A stretch of 64,000 nt of DNA from assembly GCF_027706845.1 (NCBI RefSeq), contig NZ_JAQGCZ010000013.1, forward strand, positions 62,001 through 126,000. Direction: 5' to 3'. The DNA is from Mycolicibacterium sp. BiH015. GTDB lineage: Bacteria; Actinomycetota; Actinomycetes; Mycobacteriales; Mycobacteriaceae. Shown piece by piece: positions 32,525 through 40,442 of this stretch. The translations under genes and the position numbers were made by a program. The notes beneath the pieces were generated by a model. It was not told the origin of the DNA, made no database searches, and saw only the letters and a list, made by a program, of their open reading frames with translations. Each line of letters opens with the position of its first letter. The stretch's first letter is position 1.

Positions 32525-33342
32525 TGAAACCGCCGCTTTCGAAAGACACTCGGCTGTGTATCTCGCTGTCGGGCAGGCCGAGCAACATCGGCACCCGATT
32601 TCACAATCATCTCTACGACGTGCTCGGGCTGGACTTCATCTACAAGGCGTTCACGACCACCGACATCGTCGCGGCGATCGGCGGTGTGCGCGCTCTCGGA
32701 ATCAGGGGCTGCTCGGTGTCGATGCCCTTCAAGGAAGACGTGCTGGCCCTTGTCGACGAAGTCGAGCCGTCCGCGCGGGCGATCGAGTCGGTCAACACGA
32801 TCGTCAATGACGGCGGGAGGCTCACTGCGTCCAACACCGATTACCTTGCGGTGCAACACCTCATCGCGCAGTACGGCCTCGACCCGGACACCCCGGTGCT
32901 GATCCGCGGCAGCGGCGGCATGGCCAAGGCCGTCGCCGCCGCATTCGCCGGCGCCGGTTTCTCCACCGGGTTCATCGTCGCCCGCAATGCCGAAACCGGT
33001 GCGGCACTGGCTGATCGACTCGGATACGAGTATCGGCCCGAGGTCGGATCGCTGACCGTCCCCATCATCGTGAACGTCACGCCGATCGGCATGTCCGGTG
33101 GGCCCGAAGAACACGACGTCGCGTTCGACGAGGCGACGATCGCGGCAGCCGACACGGTGTTCGACGTGGTCGCGCTTCCGTCGGAGACGCCGTTGATCCG
33201 GGCCGCCAGGGCCGCCGGCGCACACGTCATCACCGGCGCCGAGGTGATTGCGCTGCAGGCGGCCGAGCAGTTCGAGCGCTACACCGGGGTACGTCCCAGC
33301 CCCGACCAGATCGCCGCAGCATCAGCGGTTTCGCGCGCCTGA
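32524..33342 (+). CDS. Shikimate dehydrogenase-like protein, altered substrate site
   Basis: 272 aa with the AroE two-domain fold. Conserved Lys (SVSMPFKED), Asn (SVNTIV) and Asp (SNTDYLAV) are present, and the NADP domain has LIRGSGGMAKAVAAAF and NVTPIGMSGG. But the HSxSPxxHN motif that grips the shikimate carboxylate reads RPSNIGTRFHN. It is not expected to be the biosynthetic AroE; a quinate-like or unrelated hydroxy acid is possible. Coupled to pat by a one-base overlap. Confidence 0.85.
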   Translation: MKPPLSKDTRLCISLSGRPSNIGTRFHNHLYDVLGLDFIYKAFTTTDIVAAIGGVRALGIRGCSVSMPFKEDVLALVDEVEPSARAIESVNTIVNDGGRLTASNTDYLAVQHLIAQYGLDPDTPVLIRGSGGMAKAVAAAFAGAGFSTGFIVARNAETGAALADRLGYEYRPEVGSLTVPIIVNVTPIGMSGGPEEHDVAFDEATIAAADTVFDVVALPSETPLIRAARAAGAHVITGAEVIALQAAEQFERYTGVRPSPDQIAAASAVSRA

Positions 33343-33345
33343 ACG

Positions 33346-34059
33346 CTACACCGTGATCGTGGTCTGCTCGTCGATCGCGGCCGTGGCCTCCATCAGCGGC
33401 ATCGCATAATCCTCGGAACCCTCGGCGGTGACCTTGAGGACGAACAAGCCGTCCTGGGCGGGAATCACCACAGTCTTCTGCGCGATCAACAGTTCGACGC
33501 CGTCCTTGGTGTAGAAGCCGCCGATCTGCGTTGCCTCGTAGTTGGCGAGAGTGCTGGGCTTGCCTTCGTTCGCGCCCTGGAAGCCCGGGAGGACACGCGT
33601 TTCGTTGGCGGCGTATTCGAGGACCTTTGCCCGGTCCACATTGCCGGTCAACTTGACGACGTACGCGGTGATCGTCGCCGGGGTCTGGGACGGCGGCGGC
33701 CCGGTGTAGACGAGGGCGTCATACGCGCCCCGCGGAGCACGCGGTCCGGCGGCCTCCCAACCCGGCGGGATCGGCAGCGTGATCGTCGGCGCGCCCTCTT
33801 CGCCCTTGAGGACGCCCGATGAGTCGATGTTGTTGTCGAGGATGTACTGGTCGAGCGTCATCCCGGGGGCGGCGGCGGGCGGTGCCTGCGGCGTGGTTGG
33901 CGCCGCCGATGTGCTGGTAGCCGACTGCGACGTCGGGGACGTCGCCGAGGTGTCCGCGGCTTTCTCGGCCTCGCCCGACGTGTCGGATGCGCAGGCCGAC
34001 AGCCCGATTCCGAGTGTCGCGGCAACGATCGTGGTGCCGGCGCGCTTGGCGAAGGTCAT
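33346..34059 (-). CDS. LpqN/LpqT-family lipoprotein
   Basis: 237-aa lipoprotein: signal peptide with lipobox GLSAC (Cys23), a ~45-residue Ser/Thr/Pro/Ala linker, then the LpqN domain (MTLDQYILDNNIDSSGVLKGEEGAPTITLPIPPGWEAAG...). Paralogous to lpqT in this window. Outer-leaflet protein; LpqN of M. tuberculosis is implicated in interactions with envelope and host proteins. Ends 3 bp from the convergent AroE-like gene. Confidence 0.88.
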   Translation of the reverse strand: MTFAKRAGTTIVAATLGIGLSACASDTSGEAEKAADTSATSPTSQSATSTSAAPTTPQAPPAAAPGMTLDQYILDNNIDSSGVLKGEEGAPTITLPIPPGWEAAGPRAPRGAYDALVYTGPPPSQTPATITAYVVKLTGNVDRAKVLEYAANETRVLPGFQGANEGKPSTLANYEATQIGGFYTKDGVELLIAQKTVVIPAQDGLFVLKVTAEGSEDYAMPLMEATAAIDEQTTITV

Positions 34060-34197
34060 TCGATCTCCTGTTCGTCAGGGGTCAAGGCTAGTCAATTTGC
34101 TGATCTGTCGATTACGTCGTTTGCCGAAACCTCCCGGGGCTTCCCGCCGCGTGGTACATGTGACCAGTGTCGACGTGACGGTGTGGGGGGTCGGGGC

Positions 34198-35625
34198 ATG
34201 GCAATTCTTGTTCGCTCGTTCGTGGCGGTGTGCTGTGCGGTCGCTAGCGTGGTTGCCGCCGCGCTGTCATGGGCGGTGCCTACGGCAGTCGTTCTCTCGG
34301 CGAATACGACAGCGTTGATCATGGGCGGGACGTTCCACCCGCTGCTCGGCCCGAAAGATTCCCCGGACTTCGTCAAGGACTACCTCGACAATGCCGTGAC
34401 CGGCCTCCTCGACCCGGCGTTCGGCCAATCGGGGCCGGTGACGAACCCGGTCGCGGTGTACACCCCGGAGGACTTCTTCCCGCTCGGGCGGCTCACCTTC
34501 GAGAAGTCGCTCGCCGAGGGCCTGGCAAATCTGAGACTCTGCCTGGCGGCGGCGTCCGACTGCGTGTTCAACGAGGATCCGGTGGTCGACTCGGTCGCGC
34601 CGGAAGTCGGCGACGCGATGATGGTGTTCGGCTATTCGCAAAGCGCCGTGATCGCGTCGCTGTTGAAGCGCGAGTTGATCGAGAAGTACGGGCCCGACGC
34701 CCCGCCGGTGTCGTTCCTGCTCGATGCCAACTCGATGCGGCCCAACGGCGGGGTATTGATGCGCTTCGACGACTGGCCGACCATCCCGATTCTCGGCATC
34801 CCGTTTCCCGGTGCATCACCGACCGACAGCGTCGACGACGTCTTCCGGACGATCGACATCGCCCGGCAGTACGACGGCCTCGGCGGCGACTTCCCGGTCC
34901 GGCCGCTCAACCTGATCGCCACCCTCAATGCCCTACTCGGCTACGGCATGCTGCACGGAGAGACCGTGAACGTCCCGCTGTCGGAGGCTCGGTACCAGGG
35001 GCGTGAAGGCGACACCACGTACTACCTCATCGAGACCGACATCGTGCCGCTGCTGCAGCCGTTCGGGCTGTTCGTCCCCAAGCCGATTCTGAAGGCGATC
35101 GACGCACCGCTGCGGGTCATCATCGAGGACGCCTACGACCGTGACATCGGGCCCGGCGTTGCGACGCCGGCGAGCTGGCGGCCGTTCAGGGACTTCGTCG
35201 GAATGGTGGTCCGTCTTGTCGCGTCCATTCCGGTCGCGGTGGACAACCTGACCGAGGGATTCGGACTCGGGCGCGTGCTCGGTACCTCCGATCCAGGCCC
35301 ATTCGGGGTGGGCGGGCCCGAGCTGCCGTCCGAACCGGAGGAGGAGGCCGAACCTGTTGCGGCGGAGTCGGTTCCGGCTTCGCCGGACGGAGACGTCGAC
35401 GCTTCCACCGTCGTCGCCGAAGAGGCCGACGACGCCGCGCGGCGCGAGGACACTGACGATGAGCCCGCGGCTGCCGAGGACGAGCCTCCCGCCACCGCTG
35501 AGGAAACGGTTGCCGAGCTGCAGAGCAACGACGACGTCGAGCAGGAACCGGAGGTTTCCCCGACCGAGGAGCCTGCCGCTGACGACGAGAACGACCCGCA
35601 AGGCGACGCGGCCGAAGCTGCCTGA
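34198..35625 (+). CDS. PE-PPE-domain serine hydrolase with acidic tail
   Basis: 475 aa. A signal-peptide-like N-terminus (LVRSFVAVCCAVASVVAAALSWA) leads into a PE-PPE alpha/beta hydrolase domain (~35-270) with nucleophile elbow VFGYSQSAVIA. The last ~125 residues are a highly acidic Glu/Asp/Ala/Pro-rich tail. Domain relatives in M. tuberculosis are esterases and trehalose-ester hydrolases. No N-terminal PE or PPE domain is present. Start at ATG 34198, after GGGGGGTCGGGG. Confidence 0.88.
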   Translation: MAILVRSFVAVCCAVASVVAAALSWAVPTAVVLSANTTALIMGGTFHPLLGPKDSPDFVKDYLDNAVTGLLDPAFGQSGPVTNPVAVYTPEDFFPLGRLTFEKSLAEGLANLRLCLAAASDCVFNEDPVVDSVAPEVGDAMMVFGYSQSAVIASLLKRELIEKYGPDAPPVSFLLDANSMRPNGGVLMRFDDWPTIPILGIPFPGASPTDSVDDVFRTIDIARQYDGLGGDFPVRPLNLIATLNALLGYGMLHGETVNVPLSEARYQGREGDTTYYLIETDIVPLLQPFGLFVPKPILKAIDAPLRVIIEDAYDRDIGPGVATPASWRPFRDFVGMVVRLVASIPVAVDNLTEGFGLGRVLGTSDPGPFGVGGPELPSEPEEEAEPVAAESVPASPDGDVDASTVVAEEADDAARREDTDDEPAAAEDEPPATAEETVAELQSNDDVEQEPEVSPTEEPAADDENDPQGDAAEAA

Positions 35626-35661
35626 GGCCTGCATGCGGCGTGCGCGTGGTATCAACAGCGC

Positions 35662-36321
35662 GTGAGGCTCACCGCCGCATGCGTGCCGGTCCTGCTGTGT
35701 GCCGCCTGCGCGCAGCCGTCCCCACCGCCGCCTCCTCCCGTATCGGAGGCGCCGGCGAATCTGACCGTCAACCCGGCGCGGATCGACCGTGCTCGCCACG
35801 ATCTGCCTGCCGGTTACGAGGTGACCGGCTATACCGGCGCGCCGACGCCGTTCGCGGCGTGGGGTTTCCGAAGTTCCGCGGTGTCCGATCCGGTGCAGTG
35901 TGCGGCGTTGGGGGCCCCGGCGGTCGACGCGGCGACGATGCTGGGGTGGACCGCCTCGGGACCTGGCGGCATCGTCTACGCCATCGTCGCGAACGCGGGG
36001 CCGGACGCGGCGCCCGATCCGGCGGTGGTGGCCGCTTGCGGGCGGTGGACCGTGACTTCAGGCCCCTCGACCGCGACAGTCACCGGGCTGCCGGGTCCCC
36101 ACATCGCGGCCGCGGACACAGTCGGGATGAGCACCGCCGTGACCACCGTCGTCGAGGGTGGTACCGAAACACGTTCGCACGCCGAGACATTCGTTGCCTA
36201 CCTGGGCGGATACGTCTGCTTCGTCGCCGTCGTCACCGATCCCGGTTCGCCCCAACCCGCCCTCGAAGCGGAATCCGCATCGGATCTGCTCACCAAAACG
36301 GTGTCCACGCTGCGCGGCTGA
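35662..36321 (+). CDS. DUF5642-like lipoprotein 1
   Basis: 219 aa, lipobox LLCAAC at Cys16, then a Pro-rich spacer and a globular domain with four further Cys (VQCAALGAP, AACGRW, GYVCF). Related to the next gene (NPARIDRARHDLPAGYEVTGYTG matches its ADIARVAEVKAEFPPPFTVKTVG). Function unknown; surface lipoprotein of the envelope cluster 33346-37036. Confidence 0.78.
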   Translation: MRLTAACVPVLLCAACAQPSPPPPPPVSEAPANLTVNPARIDRARHDLPAGYEVTGYTGAPTPFAAWGFRSSAVSDPVQCAALGAPAVDAATMLGWTASGPGGIVYAIVANAGPDAAPDPAVVAACGRWTVTSGPSTATVTGLPGPHIAAADTVGMSTAVTTVVEGGTETRSHAETFVAYLGGYVCFVAVVTDPGSPQPALEAESASDLLTKTVSTLRG

Positions 36322-36349
36322 GCTCGGCAGCGCAGGTACATTGGCGGCG

Positions 36350-37036
36350 ATGTCGAACCCCGGGAAGCGTCTCACGGCCACAATGGCAGCGGTCGTCGGA
36401 CTGCTGGCGTCGTGTTTGTCGGCATGCAACGCCAGCCAGCCGGACGATTTGTCGAACGCCGACATCGCCCGGGTCGCCGAGGTGAAGGCGGAATTCCCGC
36501 CGCCCTTCACGGTGAAGACCGTCGGGCCTGCGGCGATCGACCCCCAGTTCCTGAGGGCGCAGAAGCTGCCGCCCGGGCTGACCTTCGACCCCGCGGACTG
36601 CGGTAAGTCCGCGGGCGAGCAGACCATTCCCGAGGGCGTCAAAGGCAACATGGCTGCCACGACTGCCGAGGGAGACGGCATGCGCTACATCGCCCTTGCC
36701 GTGGAGACCTCCGAGCCCGTCCCGGCGAACACCCCGACCGAGCAGTGCCAGAAGGTGACGTTCAAAGGCTCGGGTATCGGCGGGCTCGTCGAGGTGTTGG
36801 AGGCGCCGCAGATCGAGGGCGTCAATGTCGTCGGCACGCACCGGGTGCTGCAGACGATGACCGGGGAAGGACCACGCACCGGCGAGCTCTACAACTACGT
36901 CGCCCACTTCGGGAACTTCATCGTGATCGTCACGGCGAATCCGCTCGTGGTGGCGGACAGGCCTCTGGCGAACATCGATACTCAGCGGGCCCGCGATCTC
37001 GTCTCGCAGACGGTGGAGCTCGTCAGGGGCGGTTGA
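36350..37036 (+). CDS. DUF5642-like lipoprotein 2
   Basis: 228 aa, lipobox CLSAC; globular domain with PGLTFDPADCGKSAGEQTI ... TEQCQKVTF, a two-Cys DUF5642 pattern. Paralogue of the preceding gene and 28 bp after it, so the pair looks like a tandem duplication in one transcript. ATG 36350 chosen because a signal peptide follows directly; the upstream in-frame extension lies inside the previous gene. Confidence 0.8.
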   Translation: MSNPGKRLTATMAAVVGLLASCLSACNASQPDDLSNADIARVAEVKAEFPPPFTVKTVGPAAIDPQFLRAQKLPPGLTFDPADCGKSAGEQTIPEGVKGNMAATTAEGDGMRYIALAVETSEPVPANTPTEQCQKVTFKGSGIGGLVEVLEAPQIEGVNVVGTHRVLQTMTGEGPRTGELYNYVAHFGNFIVIVTANPLVVADRPLANIDTQRARDLVSQTVELVRGG

Positions 37037-37101
37037 CGATCAAGCGGCGAGGGACGAGCCGCGTTGAGGAATCCGCCAAATCTGCCTCAGGCGGTTGACC
37101 G

Positions 37102-37710
37102 TCAGCGGACGTCGTGCGGGCGGAACTGGATGCTGATGCGCGGCCCGGTCGGCCTCGTCGTCTTCGGGATCGAATGCTCCCAGGTCCGCTGACACGAGCC
37201 GCCCATCACCAGAAGGTCGCCATGGCAGTGCCGCAACCTCAGGGACGGTCCGCCGCCGCGCGGGCGCAGCGCGAAAACCCTTGTCGCACCGAGGCCGACG
37301 ATGGCAACCATGGTGTCCTCGGTACTGCTGCGGCCGATGTTGTCGCCGTGCCAGGCGACGCTGTCGTTGCCGTCGCGGTAGAGGCACAGACCCGCCGTCA
37401 CGAATGGTTCGCCGAGCTCGCCGGCGTAGGCGTCGTTGAGCCTTCTGCGGAGTTGCTTGAGCCGCGGGTGGGGGACGGTGCCGTCCACGAGATTGTGAAA
37501 GCTGACCAGGCGTGGGACGTCGAGCACCCGGTCGTACATCTGTCGTCGTTCGGCGCGCCACGGGATCTGATCGCGCAGCTCGCCGAAGAGGGTGTCATCG
37601 GAGGAGTCGTCTTGCGACAACCACCCGGAACGCACTTCGAGCCACGCACCGTTGCCGAGGTCTCGCCGATCGGACTGGTCGAAAAGCGAGCTTTGCAGAG
37701 CCTGCTCCAT
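37102..37710 (-). CDS. AlkB-like Fe(II)/2-oxoglutarate dioxygenase
   Basis: 202 aa. Iron ligands HxD in AWHGDNIG and the distal His in WEHSIPK, with 2-oxoglutarate-binding Arg in RISIQFRP; YDRVLDVPRLVSFH and DSVAWHGD are AlkB/ALKBH2-type. Expected to remove alkyl lesions from DNA or RNA bases. 34 bp downstream of soxR on the same strand, so both are probably read from one SoxR-controlled message. Matches Rv1000c by position. Confidence 0.87.
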   Translation of the reverse strand: MEQALQSSLFDQSDRRDLGNGAWLEVRSGWLSQDDSSDDTLFGELRDQIPWRAERRQMYDRVLDVPRLVSFHNLVDGTVPHPRLKQLRRRLNDAYAGELGEPFVTAGLCLYRDGNDSVAWHGDNIGRSSTEDTMVAIVGLGATRVFALRPRGGGPSLRLRHCHGDLLVMGGSCQRTWEHSIPKTTRPTGPRISIQFRPHDVR

Positions 37711-37744
37711 ACCGCGCAGTCTATCGCACAGGCGTTCGAAATAG

Positions 37745-38179
37745 TCAGAGCCGAACTGCGCCCGGGCCCTTGTCGGCCAGGACGTCGCCGGGGTTGGCCA
37801 GGGCGCACACTTTGAGGCTGAGGCAGCCGCAGCCGATGCATCCGGTGAGGTTGTCGCGCAGGCGCTGCAGGTGGAGAATCCGCTCGTCGAGGTCCTCCCG
37901 CCATCCGGCCGACAGCCGGGCCCAGTCCTTGCTGGTCGGTACGCGATCGTCGGGCAGGGTGGCCAGGGCTTCGCGGATACGCGCCAGCGGGATCCCGAGA
38001 CGCTGTGACATCCGGATGAACGCCACCCGGCGAAGCGTCTCTCGCGAATAGCGCCGCTGGTTGCCGGCGGTGCGTCTGCTTGTGATGAGACCTTCGCGCT
38101 CGTAGAAGTGCAGCGCAGAAACGGCGACTCCGCTTCGCGCCGACATGTCGCTCGGCGTCAACTCGTGCGGCCACTCCAT
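37745..38179 (-). CDS. soxR: SoxR-type MerR regulator with [2Fe-2S] site
   Basis: 144 aa. MerR HTH (SDMSARSGVAVSALHFYEREGLI), dimerisation helix, and the cluster motif CIGCGCLSLKVC (Cx2CxCx5C) that distinguishes SoxR. Senses redox-active compounds. A 20-bp dyad starts 1 base upstream of the ATG. On the minus strand TATGGT lies 7 bases before the ATG, consistent with a leaderless message. Confidence 0.92.
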   Translation of the reverse strand: MEWPHELTPSDMSARSGVAVSALHFYEREGLITSRRTAGNQRRYSRETLRRVAFIRMSQRLGIPLARIREALATLPDDRVPTSKDWARLSAGWREDLDERILHLQRLRDNLTGCIGCGCLSLKVCALANPGDVLADKGPGAVRL

Positions 38180-38180
38180 G

Positions 38181-38200
38181 ACCTAAACCATAGTTGAGGT
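38181..38200. promoter_or_regulatory. SoxR-box-like dyad over the soxR -10
   Basis: ACCTAAACCATAGTTGAGGT, 16 of 20 positions symmetric, resembling the CCTCAA...TTGAGG form of SoxR operators. It covers the proposed soxR -10 (TATGGT, 38187-38192 minus) and lies 26 bp before the arcA start. Confidence 0.65.
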
Positions 38201-38225
38201 GGCCCGTGGGGTTACGGTGCTAGAC

Positions 38226-39434
38226 GTGACGGATGCGGCGCTCGGGTGCAATTCGGAAGTAGGCAGGCTTCGCGTGGTCATCCTGCACCGACCGGGGCCG
38301 GAGCTGCAGCGGCTGACGCCGCGCAACAACGACACCCTGCTGTTCGACGGTCTTCCGTGGGTGGCCAGGGCGCAGCAGGAGCACGACGCGTTCGCCGAGC
38401 TGCTGCGGTCGCGCGGTGTGGAGGTGCTCGTGCTCGGCGATCTGCTGACCGAGGCGCTCGCCAAGAGCGGGGCGGCCCGGATGCACGGCATCTCCGCCGC
38501 GGTCGATTCCCGGCGCCTCGGCGCGCCATTGGCGCAGGAACTCTCGGCCTACTTGCGCACCCTCGACGCCCCGGCGCTCGCCCGGATCCTGATGGCCGGG
38601 ATGACGTTCGACGAACTCCCGTTCGGGGAGAACGAGCTCTCGCTGGTGCGGCGCATGCACCACGGCGGGGATTTCGTGATCGACCCGCTGCCGAACCTGT
38701 TGTTCACGCGGGACTCGTCGTTCTGGATCGGCCCGCGCGTCGCCATCACGTCGCTGGCGATGCGTGCCCGGGTGCGCGAGACGTCGCTGACCGATCTGAT
38801 CTATGCGCACCACCCGCGATTCCTCGGGGTGCGGCGGGCCTATGAATCGCGGTCGGCTCCGATCGAGGGCGGCGACGTGCTGCTGCTGGCGCCCGGCGTT
38901 GTGGCGGTCGGCGTCGGTGAACGAACCACGCCGGCCGGGGCGGAAGCGTTGGCGCGCAGCCTGTTCGACGATGATCTTGCCCACACCGTGCTGGCGGTGC
39001 CGATAGCCCAGGAACGTGCCCAGATGCACCTCGACACCGTGTGCACAATGGTCGACAAGGACGCCGTCGTGATGTATCCGAACATCCAGGATTCGTTGAC
39101 GGCCTTCACGATTCGGCGCCGGACCGAGGGGGTGACGATCGACAGGGCCGCACCGTTCGTCGACGCCGCCGCCGACGCGATGGGTATCGGCAAGTTGCGG
39201 GTCATCGATACCGGGCTCGATCCCGTCACCGCCGAGCGGGAACAGTGGGATGACGGCAACAACACGCTCGCACTCGCGCCGGGCGTGGTGGTGGCCTACG
39301 AGCGCAACACGGAAACCAATGCGCGCCTGATGGATTCGGGCATCGAGGTGCTACCGATCTCGGCCTCGGAGCTCGGCACCGGCCGCGGCGGTCCGCGTTG
39401 CATGTCCTGCCCGGCGGGCCGCGATCCGCTCTAG
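38226..39434 (+). CDS. arcA: Arginine deiminase
   Basis: 402 aa, the same length as tuberculosis ArcA. Hydrolyses arginine to citrulline and ammonia. Motifs: PLPNLLFTRDSSFWIGP (substrate Asp/Arg), MHLDTVCTMVD (catalytic His/Asp) and the nucleophile Cys392 in GGPRCMSCPAGRDPL. GTG 38226 chosen by homology (TDAALGCNSEVG); the longer frame to 38199 starts inside the SoxR dyad. TACGGT lies 7 bp before this GTG, so a leaderless start is possible. No arcB or arcC nearby, so the pathway is incomplete here. Confidence 0.94.
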   Translation: MTDAALGCNSEVGRLRVVILHRPGPELQRLTPRNNDTLLFDGLPWVARAQQEHDAFAELLRSRGVEVLVLGDLLTEALAKSGAARMHGISAAVDSRRLGAPLAQELSAYLRTLDAPALARILMAGMTFDELPFGENELSLVRRMHHGGDFVIDPLPNLLFTRDSSFWIGPRVAITSLAMRARVRETSLTDLIYAHHPRFLGVRRAYESRSAPIEGGDVLLLAPGVVAVGVGERTTPAGAEALARSLFDDDLAHTVLAVPIAQERAQMHLDTVCTMVDKDAVVMYPNIQDSLTAFTIRRRTEGVTIDRAAPFVDAAADAMGIGKLRVIDTGLDPVTAEREQWDDGNNTLALAPGVVVAYERNTETNARLMDSGIEVLPISASELGTGRGGPRCMSCPAGRDPL

Positions 39435-39447
39435 AAGAAAGGCCTCT

Positions 39448-39472
39448 CGCCGAACTGAGATTCCCGGTCGTG
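39448..39472 (+). repeat. Left arm of 25-bp perfect inverted repeat flanking the DUF559-type gene
   Basis: Begins CGCCGAACTGAGATTCCCGG; its exact reverse complement is at 40413-40437. It starts 13 bp after the arcA stop. With one extra base the similarity extends ~5 bp outward. Confidence 0.97.
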
Positions 39473-39483
39473 ATTTCACCGCC

Positions 39484-40341
39484 TTATACGACCATGGATC
39501 CAGGCTCGCGTTCGGCCCACGCCCGCCGAACGCGTTCGATGACCTCGAACGGACGGTCTTCGGCAATGACCTTGACGTGGAGGTAGCCTCGGTCGCGCAC
39601 GCGCCGCAGTCGACGTTCGTCCCACACGTACTGGCTGCGATCCGTGCGGTGTTGGTCACCGTCGTATTCGACCGCAATCTTCACGTTCTCCCAACCCATG
39701 TCTAGGAAGGCGAACGGGACGCCGTACTCGTCGCACACCGGGATCTGTGTTCGGGGACGTGGGAATCCGGCGTCGATGAGCAGTAGGCGAAGTAGTGTCT
39801 CCTTCGGGGATTGGGCCCCGCCGTCCATCAGATCGACGGCTGTCCGAACGCGCCGGATGTGGCGGGCACCCTTGTACCTCTCGATGATCGGCACAACGTG
39901 CTCGGCGCGGATACCGGTGGCGCGTGCCAGCGAGTCGAGATGAATGAGTGCCTCGTTGCGCGGCAGGTGGCGGCCTAGGTCATAGGCGCAACGCGGGTAG
40001 GTCGCGACGGCCATGTTGTCGATCTCCATGATGTCGTCGTAGGAGAAGTGATCGTCGCGGGCAATAATGCCGTCAGGGGTGTCATAACACTTCCACAACA
40101 GTTCGATCGGGGTGTCGTCGCGTACCCACTTTGCGCCGTGGATCGCTGAGGCGGCGCGGCCGGTGATCGCGCCGCGTTCCCGCGACCAGACCCATGCCCC
40201 GACCGTCCTGGTGTAGAGCGATCGCGGGGTCCCTTTGAGTACGTGGACATCGGGAAAAAGCGGCTCGTACCGCCATCGCAACTGCCCCCGAGTCAACTCG
40301 CCGCGCTTTATCGCCGTACTGCCCAGGATCACCGGCTGCAT
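39484..40341 (-). CDS. DUF559/AbiEi-like protein with endonuclease-like C-terminus
   Basis: 285 aa. N-terminal half (ELTRGQLRWRYEPLFPDVHV ... GAITGRAASAIHGAKWV) has the AbiEi-antitoxin-like pattern; C-terminal half (SPKETLLRLLLIDAGFPRPRTQIPV ... VKIAVEYDGDQHRTDRSQYVWDERR) resembles DUF559/Vsr-type PD-(D/E)xK nucleases with EYDGDQH. Mycobacteria carry many such solo genes. No AbiEii toxin is adjacent. It is enclosed in a 25-bp inverted repeat and absent from the equivalent M. tuberculosis interval (Rv1001-Rv1002c), so it looks like an insertion. Biological role unknown. Confidence 0.8.
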   Translation of the reverse strand: MQPVILGSTAIKRGELTRGQLRWRYEPLFPDVHVLKGTPRSLYTRTVGAWVWSRERGAITGRAASAIHGAKWVRDDTPIELLWKCYDTPDGIIARDDHFSYDDIMEIDNMAVATYPRCAYDLGRHLPRNEALIHLDSLARATGIRAEHVVPIIERYKGARHIRRVRTAVDLMDGGAQSPKETLLRLLLIDAGFPRPRTQIPVCDEYGVPFAFLDMGWENVKIAVEYDGDQHRTDRSQYVWDERRLRRVRDRGYLHVKVIAEDRPFEVIERVRRAWAEREPGSMVV

Positions 40342-40412
40342 GCGTTTGATCGTCGCTCAACTCCGCGGCCGGTCGCCGAGCCTCGTCACAGGGTTGTGGA
40401 TAACCCAAAATC

Positions 40413-40437
40413 CACGACCGGGAATCTCAGTTCGGCG
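40413..40437 (-). repeat. Right arm of 25-bp perfect inverted repeat
   Basis: Exact reverse complement of 39448-39472, ending 5 bp before the stop codon of the O-mannosyltransferase gene. Nearby bases AAAATCC match GATTT beside the left arm with one indel. Confidence 0.97.
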
Positions 40438-40442
40438 GAGGC

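Noticed and set aside
39448..40437. Insertion sequence or transposon around the DUF559-type gene
   Set aside because: There is no transposase frame and no clear target-site duplication outside the repeats, so I list a repeat-bounded gene rather than a mobile element.
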